Assembly: GCF_005938125.1 (NCBI RefSeq)
Contig: NZ_VCQN01000001.1
Span: forward strand, 186,001 to 250,000
Reading direction: 5' to 3'
DNA: 64,000 nt
DNA from: Bacillus sp. BHET2
GTDB taxonomy: Bacteria; Bacillota; Bacilli; Bacillales; Bacillaceae_B
The notes beneath the pieces are model-generated. The model did not search any database. It saw only the letters and a program-made list of their open reading frames with translations, and was not told where the DNA came from. Shown here one piece after another: positions 18,489-27,982 of this stretch. The position numbers and the translations under genes were made by a program. Within the stretch, counting starts at the first letter, position 1; each line of letters begins with the position of its first letter.

Positions 18489-19781
18489 ATGGAAGGAAAA
18501 AAAAGACTGATAAACCCAAAGAAAAGCTTAACGGGTGAACTTCACGTACCTGGAGATAAATCGATTTCACATCGATCTATTATGTTTGGATCCATTGCTG
18601 ATGGCAAAACGGTCATACATAATTTCCTTATGGGAGAGGATTGTTTAAGCACCATTTCCTGTTTTCGTAAATTAGGTGTTGAAATTGACGTGTCGGACGA
18701 GGAAGTAATCGTGCATGGAAAAGGATGGGATCACCTCAAAGAGCCAAAGGATATTCTGGATGTGGGGAACTCGGGAACCACAACTCGACTAATCATGGGG
18801 ATTTTAGCAGGTAGACCTTTCCATTCGGTTCTAATAGGTGATGACTCGATTGGGAAACGTCCGATGAAAAGGGTGACAGAACCATTGAAACATTTCGGAA
18901 CGTTAATAGATGGGCGTACTGAAGGTAATTTCACTCCATTATCCATCAGGGGAGGTAACCTAAAGGGGATTCGCTATTCATTACCTGTAGCGAGTGCACA
19001 GGTGAAATCAGCTCTTATATTGGCAGGGCTTCAAGCGGAAGGAACGACAGAAATTGTAGAACCTGAACGAACAAGAAATCATACAGAAAAGATGATTGTC
19101 GAGTTTGGCGGTACGGTTGAAAGAGACGGAGAAACGATAAAGGTGAAAGGTGGTCAATCCCTGAGAGGAACAGAAATATATGTTCCAGGAGATATTTCCT
19201 CTGCAGCATTCTTTATGGTGGCCGCTGCAATCGTTCCTGGTAGCCGTGTTGTATTAAAGAATGTTGGGCTGAATGAAACACGGATAGGCATCGTGGAAGT
19301 CATGAAGAAAATGGGCGCGTCTGTAGAAGTGGTCGAACACTCCAAAGAAGGGGAACCGATTGGTGACATTCTGGTGGAATCGTCTGACCTAACAGGTATT
19401 GAAATCGGTGGAGATCTCATTCCGTCACTAATTGATGAAATCCCTGTTATCGCCTTATTAGCAACCCAAGCAAGTGGAAAGACGGTCATCAAGGATGCAG
19501 AGGAGTTAAAAGTGAAGGAAACCAATCGTATAGATGCGGTCGTAAATGAGCTTTGCAAGCTTGGAGCCGCTATAAAAGGAACAGAAGACGGGATGATCAT
19601 CGATGGTAAAACGCCTTTGCATGGTGGCGAAGTCCATTCCTGGGGCGACCATCGGATTGGCATGATGCTAGCCGTAGCATCTTTACTGACAGATTCTGAT
19701 GTATACCTTAATGGATCGGAAGCTGTGAATATTTCGTATCCAAATTTCTTTGATCATGTTAATCAACTGTTATTAAATTGA
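18489..19781 (+). CDS. aroA: 5-enolpyruvylshikimate-3-phosphate synthase
   Basis: It joins phosphoenolpyruvate to shikimate-3-phosphate, the step before chorismate synthase. Visible motifs are [31 protein letters not shown], the [15 protein letters not shown] segment and [12 protein letters not shown]. The protein has 430 residues from the ATG at 18489, which follows GGGTGG; the ATG at 18474 lies too close to the tyrA end to have a good site. Called aroE in B. subtilis. Last conserved gene of the supraoperon. Confidence 0.96.
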   Translation: MEGKKRLINPKKSLTGELHVPGDKSISHRSIMFGSIADGKTVIHNFLMGEDCLSTISCFRKLGVEIDVSDEEVIVHGKGWDHLKEPKDILDVGNSGTTTRLIMGILAGRPFHSVLIGDDSIGKRPMKRVTEPLKHFGTLIDGRTEGNFTPLSIRGGNLKGIRYSLPVASAQVKSALILAGLQAEGTTEIVEPERTRNHTEKMIVEFGGTVERDGETIKVKGGQSLRGTEIYVPGDISSAAFFMVAAAIVPGSRVVLKNVGLNETRIGIVEVMKKMGASVEVVEHSKEGEPIGDILVESSDLTGIEIGGDLIPSLIDEIPVIALLATQASGKTVIKDAEELKVKETNRIDAVVNELCKLGAAIKGTEDGMIIDGKTPLHGGEVHSWGDHRIGMMLAVASLLTDSDVYLNGSEAVNISYPNFFDHVNQLLLN

Positions 19782-19799
19782 TTCAGTTCTCTCAATTTG

Positions 19800-19845
19800 G
19801 CGGTGATGGGGCTCTTGAGTGCTCTTTCATCGCTCCTTTTTATTT
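19800..19845 (+). terminator. Probable terminator after aroA
   Basis: A long imperfect stem (GCGGTGATGGGGCTCT against AGTGCTCTTTCATCGC) ends in CTCCTTTTTATTT. It closes the aromatic operon and separates the accessory gene that follows. Confidence 0.65.
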
Positions 19846-19908
19846 GAACAACCTGCATGGATTCTTCTTTTCTTTCATAGCTTGTCTATAAAGGGAGGGG
19901 ATGACAGA

Positions 19909-20808
19909 TTGAGCACATATATCATTGATAACGCGAATTGGGTAAAAGATACAAAAATCATTCAAACTTCATTAATGGTGAAAGACAATAAGGTGTCAGC
20001 GATCAGGGACAGTTTCACTTATTACCGCTACATGAAAATGGATGTTTCACCTTTTATGATGACGCCTGGCCATGTGATGTGTGACCTGGAAGTGCCCAAG
20101 GGGAGCGATTTCAACTCAATTAAGAGCTATTATCTGAATGAATTTATTCATAAAGGATGTACGACGATTTTAACGGCCTTTTCGATAAAGTATGAATATG
20201 AGTTTCTGAAAGAACTCAGTGAACGGAAAACCTCATTGTTAAACTGTCCACTTGACTACACAATAGGATTGAAAACACATGCAAAGCTTCTGACTCCATC
20301 GATCATACGATTATGTAAGCGGCACAAAGTTCCTGTCATATGGGTTCCTATTGACGAGATGGAATCGTTTAGGGATGTTCGCTGGGGGTGGATCAAAGGA
20401 TTATTATATGATTACCCTATTACTTTTGTCCCCTTTTTTTCGACAAGTATAGACAATAAAACCAAATTGAAGCATCTTAAAATATGGCAAAATTCGATGG
20501 AAATCGAGAAAATACCTCATCTTTCATATGAGATTCCTCAAAAAGCACCCCTACCTTTAGATATACTGAAGAAAATTGGAATATATCCTTTTAGAGGGAA
20601 TTTTTTGGTGGGTGGAGAATTAAGTTATAACCTCTATTTGAAATCAGATATCGAAAAGGATACAGAGCCCTTATCATTTCTTTATGAACATCATGTGCTA
20701 AAATGTACTATGAACAGAGGTAAATATCATTACGTAAATAATGAAGGATATTTTTATCCTGGAGCGGGTGAAGAACTAATCATCCAGACACCGGGTTATT
20801 TTATTTAA
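19909..20808 (+). CDS. Degenerate amidohydrolase-like protein (probable pseudoenzyme)
   Basis: I do not know a named homologue. The 299-residue protein reads like a shortened dihydroorotase/hydantoinase-type amidohydrolase. It opens with a beta-sandwich strand pattern (IIDNANWVKDTKIIQTSLMV...KVSAI). MTPGHVMCDLEVPKG stands where active members have PGxIDxHxH, and HKGCTTILTAFS matches the 'GGTTT' helix. The C-terminus shows the family's KIGIYPFRGNFLVGG and MNRGKYHYVNNEG elements. The HxH pair is missing and no carboxylated-Lys motif is evident, so catalysis is unlikely. The TTG at 19909, after AAGGGAGGGG, is the best start. It is absent from the B. subtilis locus. Confidence 0.7.
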   Translation: MSTYIIDNANWVKDTKIIQTSLMVKDNKVSAIRDSFTYYRYMKMDVSPFMMTPGHVMCDLEVPKGSDFNSIKSYYLNEFIHKGCTTILTAFSIKYEYEFLKELSERKTSLLNCPLDYTIGLKTHAKLLTPSIIRLCKRHKVPVIWVPIDEMESFRDVRWGWIKGLLYDYPITFVPFFSTSIDNKTKLKHLKIWQNSMEIEKIPHLSYEIPQKAPLPLDILKKIGIYPFRGNFLVGGELSYNLYLKSDIEKDTEPLSFLYEHHVLKCTMNRGKYHYVNNEGYFYPGAGEELIIQTPGYFI

Positions 20809-20842
20809 ATGAATACAAGTTTTTTGTAGAAAGGATTTGACC

Positions 20843-22102
20843 ATGTCATACGCGGAACAAATGTTATCTTCTTTAGAAGAAGGGAAATTAGAAGAAGCGA
20901 AGAAACAGTATAATCAAGTATTAAAATTTGGAAGTCATGAAGAGAAATATAGCCTTGCTGAAGAATTGCATCATTTGGGATTCTTGGAAGAAGCAAAAGA
21001 ACTGTATGAGAATCTCCTTCAGTATTATCCCGGTGAGGGAGAGCTTCTTATAGAGCTTGGAGAAGTATTGGTGGAGATGGACAATGAAGAAGAAGCCATC
21101 GACAAACTTGCCGAAATAGATGAGGAAGACCCGTCTTATCCACGAGCTTTGCTTCTATTAGCAGACCTTTACCAAATGCAGGGCTTATTTGAAGTAAGTG
21201 AACAAAAGCTGTTACAGGCTAAGAAACTCCTGCCGGATGAGCCAGTCATTGATTTCGGACTGGGGGAATTATATTCTGAAACAGGAAGATTCCTTGAAGC
21301 GATCAGGCATTATCAGACACTCATTAGGAAAGGGACAACTGAGCTTGGCGGTACAAATGTTCATCAGAGGTTGGCAGAAGCTTTCAGTGTGGGAGGTGCC
21401 TTTGAAGAAGCCTTGACACACTACGAGAAAGCGCTGGAAGAACACCTTGAAATCAACACTTTGTTCGGATATGCATTTACTGCGTACCAAGCCGGTTTCT
21501 ACGAAAAGGCCATTGAAAAGTTTGAATCGGTCAAGGAACTCGACCCTGAATATCACTCCGTTTATCTACTATTGGCTCAATCGTACGAACGTGAAGAAAG
21601 GCTAAAGGAAAGCCTGGAAACCGTACAAGAGGGAGTAAAGCAGGATGAATTCAACAAGGAGCTGAATTTATTCGGAGGGAAAATATCCTTGAAACTTGGA
21701 ATGGAATTAGACGCCGAAGCCTTTCTAAGAGAAGCATTGGCGCTTGATCCGGGTTATTTAGAGGCAGCTCTTGTTATCAATAAATATTTCTTCACACAAG
21801 ACCGGTTTGATGATGTGTTGGAAATTGCCCAGATGGTTACAGTAGAAGGGGAAGAAGAGCCTCAGATTAATTGGGATCTTGCGAAGGCTTATGAAGGGCT
21901 TGAACAATATAATCATGCATTAAAACAATACCGCATTGCATATACTTATTTTAAGAATCATCAAGAGTTTTTACTAGAGTACGGACAATTTTTAGTAGAG
22001 GAAGGACTCAGGGGTGAAGCAGTAGAAGTATATAAACACCTGATTGAAATGGATCCTTCAAATGACGAATGGCAGGATTTGATTGAAAGATTGCAAGACT
22101 GA
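20843..22102 (+). CDS. ypiA: Tetratricopeptide repeat protein YpiA
   Basis: A 419-residue soluble protein built almost wholly of TPR helix pairs: repeated A/G-x-x-x-x-A patterns such as EEKYSLAEELHHLGFLEEAK, FDDVLEIAQMV and NHALKQYRIAY recur about every 34 residues, some 10-11 repeats. It is very acidic. TPR proteins scaffold protein-protein contacts; the partner is not known from sequence. I chose the ATG at 20843, seven bases after AGAAAGGA, over the TTG at 20837. ypiB (reoY) follows; recalled studies link both neighbours to ClpC-dependent control of peptidoglycan synthesis. Confidence 0.9.
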   Translation: MSYAEQMLSSLEEGKLEEAKKQYNQVLKFGSHEEKYSLAEELHHLGFLEEAKELYENLLQYYPGEGELLIELGEVLVEMDNEEEAIDKLAEIDEEDPSYPRALLLLADLYQMQGLFEVSEQKLLQAKKLLPDEPVIDFGLGELYSETGRFLEAIRHYQTLIRKGTTELGGTNVHQRLAEAFSVGGAFEEALTHYEKALEEHLEINTLFGYAFTAYQAGFYEKAIEKFESVKELDPEYHSVYLLLAQSYEREERLKESLETVQEGVKQDEFNKELNLFGGKISLKLGMELDAEAFLREALALDPGYLEAALVINKYFFTQDRFDDVLEIAQMVTVEGEEEPQINWDLAKAYEGLEQYNHALKQYRIAYTYFKNHQEFLLEYGQFLVEEGLRGEAVEVYKHLIEMDPSNDEWQDLIERLQD

Positions 22103-22237
22103 TCGAGATCAGTGGGGCAAGGGATGCGGATGTTATTGGAAAGCACATGAAGTGCACCTTAAGTGACGAATGCTTCTGAACTTTAGGCTAAGAAAACGGA
22201 CCTTATAAAAAAAGGATTCTGCAGAGGAGGGAAAACC

Positions 22238-22777
22238 ATGACCACCCCTGTTTCTGTCAACGAGAAGAAAGAATTTATTCGCTGGTTTTTGAACCGATAT
22301 CAATTAAAAAGAAGAGAATGTGTGTGGATTTTAAATTATCTGATGAGTCATGATCAATTAATGAAAAAGGTTCATTTTGTTGAAGAATCTCAATACTGTC
22401 CCAGAGGTTTGGTGATGTCCGCACACTGTGTTGAAGATGTTCCGTTCCGCTTTTACAAAGAAAACATCATGACAACTGATGCAGAAAAGTCATTCCATGA
22501 TATTCGTTTGAATAAAGATGAAGACATCTATATTCAGCTTAACTTCAGCAAGGCGAATTCAAGTTATCAATTTGCAGCTGTATTGGAAGAAAACCCCTTC
22601 ATGCCTAAGTATTTATTAATCAATGAGAAAGACAGAGTTGTAGCGGAACAATTCCTGAAAGAGAGCCTTCAATCATTCCAACGGGACCGTTTGTTAAAGG
22701 AAATCGATGAAGCGCTGGATACAGGGGACAAAACGACCTTCAAAAAATTGACTAAAGAATTGAATAGCTTAACCTGA
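22238..22777 (+). CDS. ypiB: ReoY-type proteolysis factor YpiB
   Basis: A 179-residue cytosolic protein with the UPF0302 pattern: an N-terminal [23 protein letters not shown] helical hairpin, a beta-rich core ([20 protein letters not shown]), and a C-terminal helical tail. In Listeria the orthologue ReoY helps ClpCP degrade MurA, coupling wall precursor synthesis to signalling; a like role here is inferred. AGAGGAGGG precedes the ATG. It ends directly in an 18-bp-stem terminator. Confidence 0.93.
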   Translation: MTTPVSVNEKKEFIRWFLNRYQLKRRECVWILNYLMSHDQLMKKVHFVEESQYCPRGLVMSAHCVEDVPFRFYKENIMTTDAEKSFHDIRLNKDEDIYIQLNFSKANSSYQFAAVLEENPFMPKYLLINEKDRVVAEQFLKESLQSFQRDRLLKEIDEALDTGDKTTFKKLTKELNSLT

Positions 22778-22818
22778 AAAATCGAATGAAGAGAACATCT
22801 CTTCATTCGATTTTTTTA
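22777..22818 (+). terminator. Intrinsic terminator after ypiB
   Basis: A perfect 18-bp stem (22777-22794 with 22798-22815) with an ACA loop, flanked by A and T runs; probably bidirectional. I see no gene in 22819-23040. Confidence 0.92.
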
Positions 22819-23046
22819 TGGCTTTTTGAGATAGGAAGAATAGAAATGGAGCATACTAATAGCGAGTCTCCTCCAGAAGCTCAACTTACGTACCATGAAA
22901 GCGAGTTCCAATCAAGAACCACTTGCTTATGTAAACGTAACAAAAATTACGAAAACAGCCATTTAAAAAGTGAAATCCCTTTTTAAAAAAGGATGTAAAG
23001 TGATATGATGGGAAGTGAAAAATGAAATAAAAAGTGAGGGTATTAA

Positions 23047-23511
23047 ATGATTTGGAATGTTAAAGATATTGAAGTATTTGAAGCGGAAAAAGCATACATA
23101 GATACGGCTGTCATACCGGTTGTTCCTGTGGATTTCGGGAAAGATATAAGGGTCTCTGCGGCTCAATCAGAATTTATCAATCTACTCACCTTGCATCTTG
23201 AAAGGCAGTTCAAGGGCAGGATGATGATGACGCCGACATTTACATATAGACTGTCTGAGTCGAGAGAGGATGGGGCAAGCATGCTGTCTCGGTGGGCGGA
23301 AGAATTAAGTGAAAGCGGAGTCAAACATATCTTCTACTTAACATCAGACAGCGGATGGAAACAGGTAGAGGAAATGCTGGGTGATCGCTTGATCTGGGTT
23401 CCGTCCATTCCGCTTGAAAATTTGGATGATCAGTACAAGCATTCGATTATGGAAGATCAGGTGAAACAACTGTTAAATGTGATTGTACAAAAATGGCAAA
23501 AAAATTCATAA
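23047..23511 (+). CDS. ypiF: YpiF family protein (DUF2487)
   Basis: A 154-residue soluble protein. It shows IDTAVIPVVPVDFGKD near the start and the MLSRWAEELSESGVKHIFYLTSDSGWK segment, both like B. subtilis YpiF. No catalytic motif is seen; function unknown. A GAGGG site lies a few bases before the ATG, and an extended -10 (TGATATGAT at about 23012) lies just upstream. In B. subtilis it precedes qcrABC as here; the qcr operon has its own promoter in the 140-bp gap. Confidence 0.88.
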   Translation: MIWNVKDIEVFEAEKAYIDTAVIPVVPVDFGKDIRVSAAQSEFINLLTLHLERQFKGRMMMTPTFTYRLSESREDGASMLSRWAEELSESGVKHIFYLTSDSGWKQVEEMLGDRLIWVPSIPLENLDDQYKHSIMEDQVKQLLNVIVQKWQKNS

Positions 23512-23550
23512 AAACTTCACATTGTTTCCATCTTTTAGATTAGACAGTTA

Positions 23551-23579
23551 TTGACCTTGTATAGAGTTTAATATATCAT
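23551..23579 (+). promoter_or_regulatory. Sigma-A promoter for qcrABC
   Basis: TTGACC (23551-23556), a 17-bp spacer, then TATCAT (23574-23579), 73 bp before qcrA. Confidence 0.6.
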
Positions 23580-23651
23580 AGTTATGTCCTAGTTTTATAT
23601 TTGTGCGAAATATGTCCGACGGACTTACCTTACGATAGAGGGGGGAAAAGG

Positions 23652-24161
23652 ATGAGCAAACATCGTGTATCTAGACGTCAATTCCTTAACTATACACTTA
23701 CGGGTGTAGGCGGTTTCATGGCGGCAGGAATGTTAATGCCGATGGTTCGCTTTGCAGTTGATCCGGTGTTGAAAACCGAAGCTGCTGGAGATTTTAGAGC
23801 GACGAAGCAAAAGGTATCAGAACTAACGAATGAACCAGTACGTGTCGATTTCTCTTATGAGCAAAAAGATGCGTGGTACACATCAGAAGTGACACAAACT
23901 GCATGGGTTTATAAAAACAAAGAGGGCAAGGTCATTGCACTTTCACCAGTTTGTAAACACCTTGGTTGTACTGTTAACTGGAATGGGAATCCAGATCATA
24001 AAGAAATGTTCTATTGCCCATGTCATGGTGGAATGTATCACAAAAACGGTAAAAATGTACCGGGTACACCACCGACAGCACCGTTGGATTCATATCCAAC
24101 TAAAGAAAAAGACGGGATTTTATATCTTGGAAAACCAGAACCAAATAAATTTGTTAAGTAA
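23652..24161 (+). CDS. qcrA: Menaquinol:cytochrome c reductase Rieske iron-sulfur subunit
   Basis: The [2Fe-2S] subunit of the bc-type complex. It accepts electrons from menaquinol and passes them to cytochrome c. The N-terminus carries a twin-arginine signal (SRRQFLNYT, then a hydrophobic stretch kept as an anchor). The cluster ligands are in CKHLGC and CPCHGG, followed by the Pro-rich GTPPTAP loop. The ATG at 23652 after GAGGGGGGAAAAGG gives 169 residues (167 in B. subtilis). First gene of qcrABC, with qcrB 13 bp on. Confidence 0.98.
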   Translation: MSKHRVSRRQFLNYTLTGVGGFMAAGMLMPMVRFAVDPVLKTEAAGDFRATKQKVSELTNEPVRVDFSYEQKDAWYTSEVTQTAWVYKNKEGKVIALSPVCKHLGCTVNWNGNPDHKEMFYCPCHGGMYHKNGKNVPGTPPTAPLDSYPTKEKDGILYLGKPEPNKFVK

Positions 24162-24174
24162 GGGGGCGTAATCT

Positions 24175-24849
24175 GTGCTGAACAAAATCTATGATTGGGT
24201 TGACGAGCGTTTAGACATTACGCCTATGTGGCGCGATATCGCGGATCACGAAGTACCTGAACATGTAAACCCTGCGCATCACTTTTCCGCGTTTGTTTAC
24301 TGTTTCGGCGGGCTGACATTCTTCGTAACCGTAATTCAAATTTTATCTGGAATGTTCTTAACAATGTACTATGTTCCAGATATTAAGAACGCTTGGGAAT
24401 CTGTGTATTATCTGCAAAATGAAGTTGCTTTTGGACAAATTGTCCGCGGGATGCATCACTGGGGAGCTAGCTTGGTTATCGTAATGATGTTTTTACATAC
24501 TCTGCGCGTATTCTTCCAAGGTGCATACAAAAAACCTCGTGAATTGAACTGGGTTGTTGGAGTTCTTATTTTCTTCGTTATGTTAGGGCTTGGATTCACT
24601 GGTTACTTACTACCGTGGGATATGAAAGCGCTATTCGCAACGAAAGTTGGCCTTGAAATTGCTGGAGCGACTCCATTTATTGGAGATCAAGTGAAAATGC
24701 TATTAGCAGGAGATGCTCATATTGTCGGAGCTCAAACTCTTACTCGTTTCTTCGCTATTCACGTCTTCTTCTTGCCAGCTGCTCTACTTGGATTAATGGG
24801 AGCTCACTTCTTGATGATCCGTAAGCAAGGTATTTCTGGACCACTATAA
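24175..24849 (+). CDS. qcrB: Menaquinol:cytochrome c reductase cytochrome b subunit
   Basis: A 224-residue, four-helix membrane protein that binds two b hemes and a quinone, of the b6 type. The paired histidines are in RGMHHWGASLVIVMMFLH and FFAIHVFFLPAALLGLMGAH, and the quinone-site GYLLPWDMKA motif is intact. The start is GTG at 24175 after AGGGGGCG. It sits between qcrA and qcrC, as in all bacilli. Confidence 0.98.
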   Translation: MLNKIYDWVDERLDITPMWRDIADHEVPEHVNPAHHFSAFVYCFGGLTFFVTVIQILSGMFLTMYYVPDIKNAWESVYYLQNEVAFGQIVRGMHHWGASLVIVMMFLHTLRVFFQGAYKKPRELNWVVGVLIFFVMLGLGFTGYLLPWDMKALFATKVGLEIAGATPFIGDQVKMLLAGDAHIVGAQTLTRFFAIHVFFLPAALLGLMGAHFLMIRKQGISGPL

Positions 24850-24892
24850 GAAACAATGTAATTTATTAACCTAATAAAAGGAGGGGGACACT

Positions 24893-25663
24893 ATGCATCG
24901 AGGAAAAGGGATGAAGTTTGTAGGGGACTCCCGTGTTCCTGCAGACAGAAAGCCGAATATACCGAAAGACTATTCGGAGTTCCCTGGTAAAACAGAAGCT
25001 TTCTGGCCAAACTTCTTATTAAAAGAGTGGCTGGTTGGAGCTGTTTTCCTAATCGGTTATCTATGCTTGACGATTGCTCATCCATCGCCGCTTGAGCGGA
25101 TTGCCGATCCGACGGATACCGGATATATTCCATTACCTGACTGGTATTTCTTATTCTTATACCAATTACTTAAGTACACTTATGCATCGGGACCTTACAA
25201 TGTCATTGGAGCGTTTGTTATTCCTGGAATCGCATTTGGGGCACTTTTACTTGCACCATTCATTGATGTGGGACCTGAACGTCGTCCAACAAAACGTCCT
25301 TTTGCAGTAGGATTCATGTTATTGGCATTAGCAGCTACTTACTTCTTAACTTGGGAGTCAGTTGCCACTCACGATTGGGCAGCCGCTGAAGAACAAGGTA
25401 AGATCCGTGCTGAAGTTGATATCGATAAAGAATCTGAAGGGTATAAAATCTTTTCTGATCAGAAAAATGGTTGTATTAACTGTCATGGTGAAAATCTGCA
25501 AGGTGGAGCAGGTCCATCCTTAGTCGGAACTGGACTGGCACCTGAAGAAATTGCTAAAATTGCAAAAAATGGTAAACCACCAGGTATGCCTGCAGGTTTA
25601 TTTAAAGGGACAGATGAAGAGTTGAAAAAACTATCTGAATTTATCTCTGGTTTAGAAGAGTAA
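24893..25663 (+). CDS. qcrC: Menaquinol:cytochrome c reductase cytochrome b/c subunit
   Basis: A 256-residue fusion typical of Bacillus: the N-terminal half corresponds to subunit IV of the b6f complex (three membrane helices, with PDWYFLFLYQLLKYT), and the C-terminal half is an exported c-type heme domain with CINCH and a distal methionine region (GKPPGMPAGLFKG). AGGAGGGGG precedes the ATG. It ends the operon with a terminator 8 bp beyond the stop. Confidence 0.98.
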   Translation: MHRGKGMKFVGDSRVPADRKPNIPKDYSEFPGKTEAFWPNFLLKEWLVGAVFLIGYLCLTIAHPSPLERIADPTDTGYIPLPDWYFLFLYQLLKYTYASGPYNVIGAFVIPGIAFGALLLAPFIDVGPERRPTKRPFAVGFMLLALAATYFLTWESVATHDWAAAEEQGKIRAEVDIDKESEGYKIFSDQKNGCINCHGENLQGGAGPSLVGTGLAPEEIAKIAKNGKPPGMPAGLFKGTDEELKKLSEFISGLEE

Positions 25664-25670
25664 TTAGAAA

Positions 25671-25700
25671 AAAGGGCCGGCTTATGTTGGCTCTTTTTTT
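25671..25700 (+). terminator. Terminator after qcrC
   Basis: AGGGCCGGC and GTTGGCTCT pair with G-U wobbles around TTAT, followed by T7. Confidence 0.75.
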
Positions 25701-25726
25701 CTACTTGAAAGCGAGAGGATGAACAA

Positions 25727-26326
25727 ATGCTCTGGATCATGACCACCTTGAGAAATAGAACATTTTTATGGCTGCTTCTTATCATTAACGCACTTGGTAC
25801 ACTGTATGGATACATATGGTATATTCCTCAACTACGAAATACTCCCATGCAATTTTTATTATTTGTTCCTGATAGCCCCACTGCGAGTCTGTTTTTTTGT
25901 TTTGTACTCGTTGCATTTTTACTCAATCGAAATTGGCCTTTATTTGAAGTGCTGGCTATTATCACTTTATTTAAATATGGTGTTTGGGCAGTGATTATGA
26001 ATCTTTTGACATTATGGGTGTCCGGTGATTTGCCATGGGAAGGGTATATGCTGATGGCGTCACATGGGGCAATGGCCATTCAAGGTATCCTATACTCATC
26101 TTTTTACAGGGTTAAAATGTGGCATATCGTTGTAGGTGCCATTTGGACCATACATAATGATATCATCGACTATGTATATATGCAGTTTCCGGTTTACTCC
26201 AAATTGTATATGTATATCCAACATATTGGCTATTTCACTTTCTGGCTCAGTATTGTGTCCATCGCCATCGCCTATTACTTTACTCAAAAAACGAACCGTT
26301 CTCGTATCCACTACAACTTCGAATGA
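25727..26326 (+). CDS. ypjA: YpjA membrane protein (DUF1405)
   Basis: A 199-residue polytopic membrane protein with about six helices. Conserved-looking polar motifs sit at membrane edges (FVPDSPTASLFF, SHGAMAIQG, WTIHNDIIDYV), as in DUF1405 proteins. Function unknown. Its position after qcrC is the same in B. subtilis, which hints at a membrane-energy context but does not prove it. An AGCGAGAGG site precedes the ATG. Confidence 0.88.
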   Translation: MLWIMTTLRNRTFLWLLLIINALGTLYGYIWYIPQLRNTPMQFLLFVPDSPTASLFFCFVLVAFLLNRNWPLFEVLAIITLFKYGVWAVIMNLLTLWVSGDLPWEGYMLMASHGAMAIQGILYSSFYRVKMWHIVVGAIWTIHNDIIDYVYMQFPVYSKLYMYIQHIGYFTFWLSIVSIAIAYYFTQKTNRSRIHYNFE

Positions 26327-26389
26327 TTTCTTGGTCTACTCTTGTCCACCCTTTCATAAACTTTACTAGTAGTTTTAGGGGGGACAAGT

Positions 26390-27181
26390 ATGAAATTTAT
26401 CCAATTCATTGTCACGCTTTTCTTTTTTCTCATTTTATTACCTCACCCATTAAATGCAGTAGAGTCTACGTCTCCGGTGAACGATCTAGATGAAATTGCC
26501 GATCAGGCCTTGCAAATGACCAAAGCTGGAAAATATGAAGAAGCGAAACATCTATTGGCATATTTTTCAGATGAGTTTGTATCTTTAAATGTCCAACGAT
26601 CATTTTCAATGGATGAGCTTAGGATTCTCACCATCTCACATAATCACGCATTGGAAAGCATCAATCAAACCTCTTCTGACTTAGAGCAGAAAGTGAATGC
26701 CGTTACAAAGTTCCGCCTTGTGATGGATGCTCTGAACAGTCAATATCAGCCTTTGTGGGTTGAAATGGAGGATCCGATAATGGATGCCCTTAATGGAGTG
26801 AAGACGGCAGCGGAAAATGGGAACGTTGAAGACTATCACGCAACGTTGAATGTGTTCTTATCAAAATATAACATCATTCAACCTAGTATTAAATTAGATA
26901 TCCCGGTTGAACGGGCTCAATCATTAGACGCAAGGATTTCTTACTTGGATCATTATCGACAGGATGTGCTGGAAAATACGGAAACGATGAGTGAACTTGC
27001 GTCATTGGAAACCGATCTTCAAAAATTATTCGAAAACATGACAGAAGATGAAGCGGATCCTTCTCTATGGTGGGTGATTATTTCAACAGGCAGTATCATC
27101 GTTTCTACATTATCTTATGTAGGCTGGAGAAAATATAAGGGATACGGCGAAACGAAAAAATCAGAACGCCAAAAAAATTGA
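26390..27181 (+). CDS. ypjB: Sporulation protein YpjB
   Basis: A 263-residue exported protein: cleavable signal peptide (FIQFIVTLFFFLILLPHPLNA, cut near residue 25), a helical extracellular or intermembrane domain, then a C-terminal membrane helix (about 228-247) with a short basic cytoplasmic tail. This topology fits the YpjB family, whose B. subtilis member affects sporulation. A CATAAACT element near 26355 could be a sigma-E -10, but I cannot place its -35. A GGGGGG site precedes the ATG. Confidence 0.87.
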   Translation: MKFIQFIVTLFFFLILLPHPLNAVESTSPVNDLDEIADQALQMTKAGKYEEAKHLLAYFSDEFVSLNVQRSFSMDELRILTISHNHALESINQTSSDLEQKVNAVTKFRLVMDALNSQYQPLWVEMEDPIMDALNGVKTAAENGNVEDYHATLNVFLSKYNIIQPSIKLDIPVERAQSLDARISYLDHYRQDVLENTETMSELASLETDLQKLFENMTEDEADPSLWWVIISTGSIIVSTLSYVGWRKYKGYGETKKSERQKN

Positions 27182-27240
27182 CAGCGAGCTTTTGTCACTA
27201 TAAAATTTAGGTATCTAAACATCTGGAGGTTATTGCGATA

Positions 27241-27921
27241 ATGGCAGGATTTTTGATTTACTTTTTACTCATTGCTTTGATTCCAATTGGAGCTCAAATG
27301 CGCGTAAAGAGTACCTTTAAGAAATATTCCAAGGTAGCCACCACATCTGGGATGACTGGAAGGGAAATGGCAAGAAGAATATTGGATGAAAACGGTTTGT
27401 CCAACGTGAAAGTAGTGGAAGGCAGAGGATTTCTGAGTGACCATTACAACCCGGTTACTAAAACAGTCGCGCTGTCTCCTGATAACTATCACGGACATTC
27501 TGTAGCTGGTGCTGCTGTAGCGGCCCACGAGGTTGGACATGCGATTCAAGATGCTGAAAGCTATGCATTTTTGAGATTCCGTCATGCCCTGGTTCCTGTA
27601 GCCAACATCGGTTCTAATATGTCTTGGGTTTTCTTGATGATCGGTATGTTTGCACACTTAACAGGAATGTTCTTGATTGGAATCATCTTGTTGGCAGCGG
27701 GAGTTGTGTTCCAATTAATCACACTGCCAGTTGAGTTTAATGCTTCTTCACGTGCTATGAATCAAATCGTATCTCTTGGATTGATTCGCAATGAAGAAGA
27801 ACGGCATGCCCGGAAAGTATTGAATGCCGCAGCAATGACATATGTTGCAGCAGCGGCTGTAGCGGTCATCGAATTAATAAGACTTATATTGATTTTCACC
27901 GGAATGAATGGTGACGATTAA
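27241..27921 (+). CDS. YugP-type zinc metallopeptidase, membrane-bound
   Basis: The 226-residue protein has an N-terminal membrane helix, the zinc-binding HEVGHAIQ motif at about residues 98-105 (HExxH), two or more central helices (about 120-160) with the third-ligand region LPVEFNASSRA, and a C-terminal helix. This is the Zn_peptidase_2 (YugP) family. The substrate is unknown. In B. subtilis yugP is elsewhere on the chromosome and ypjC follows ypjB directly, so this is a local insertion or relocation. Ribosome site TGGAGG at 27224. Confidence 0.92.
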   Translation: MAGFLIYFLLIALIPIGAQMRVKSTFKKYSKVATTSGMTGREMARRILDENGLSNVKVVEGRGFLSDHYNPVTKTVALSPDNYHGHSVAGAAVAAHEVGHAIQDAESYAFLRFRHALVPVANIGSNMSWVFLMIGMFAHLTGMFLIGIILLAAGVVFQLITLPVEFNASSRAMNQIVSLGLIRNEEERHARKVLNAAAMTYVAAAAVAVIELIRLILIFTGMNGDD

Positions 27922-27933
27922 CTCTATATAAAG

Positions 27934-27972
27934 AAGCAGCTGGACTCATTCTTTGAGTCCAGCTGCTTTTTT
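27934..27972. terminator. Bidirectional terminator between the peptidase gene and ypjC
   Basis: A perfect 15-bp stem (27934-27948 with 27954-27968), loop TTCTT, with T6 on one side and A-rich sequence on the other. The converging genes share it. Confidence 0.93.
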
Positions 27973-27982
27973 GACTATCTAT

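Noticed and set aside
22786..22986. 66-residue ORF after ypiB
   Set aside because: Its first codons are the terminator stem, with no ribosome site.
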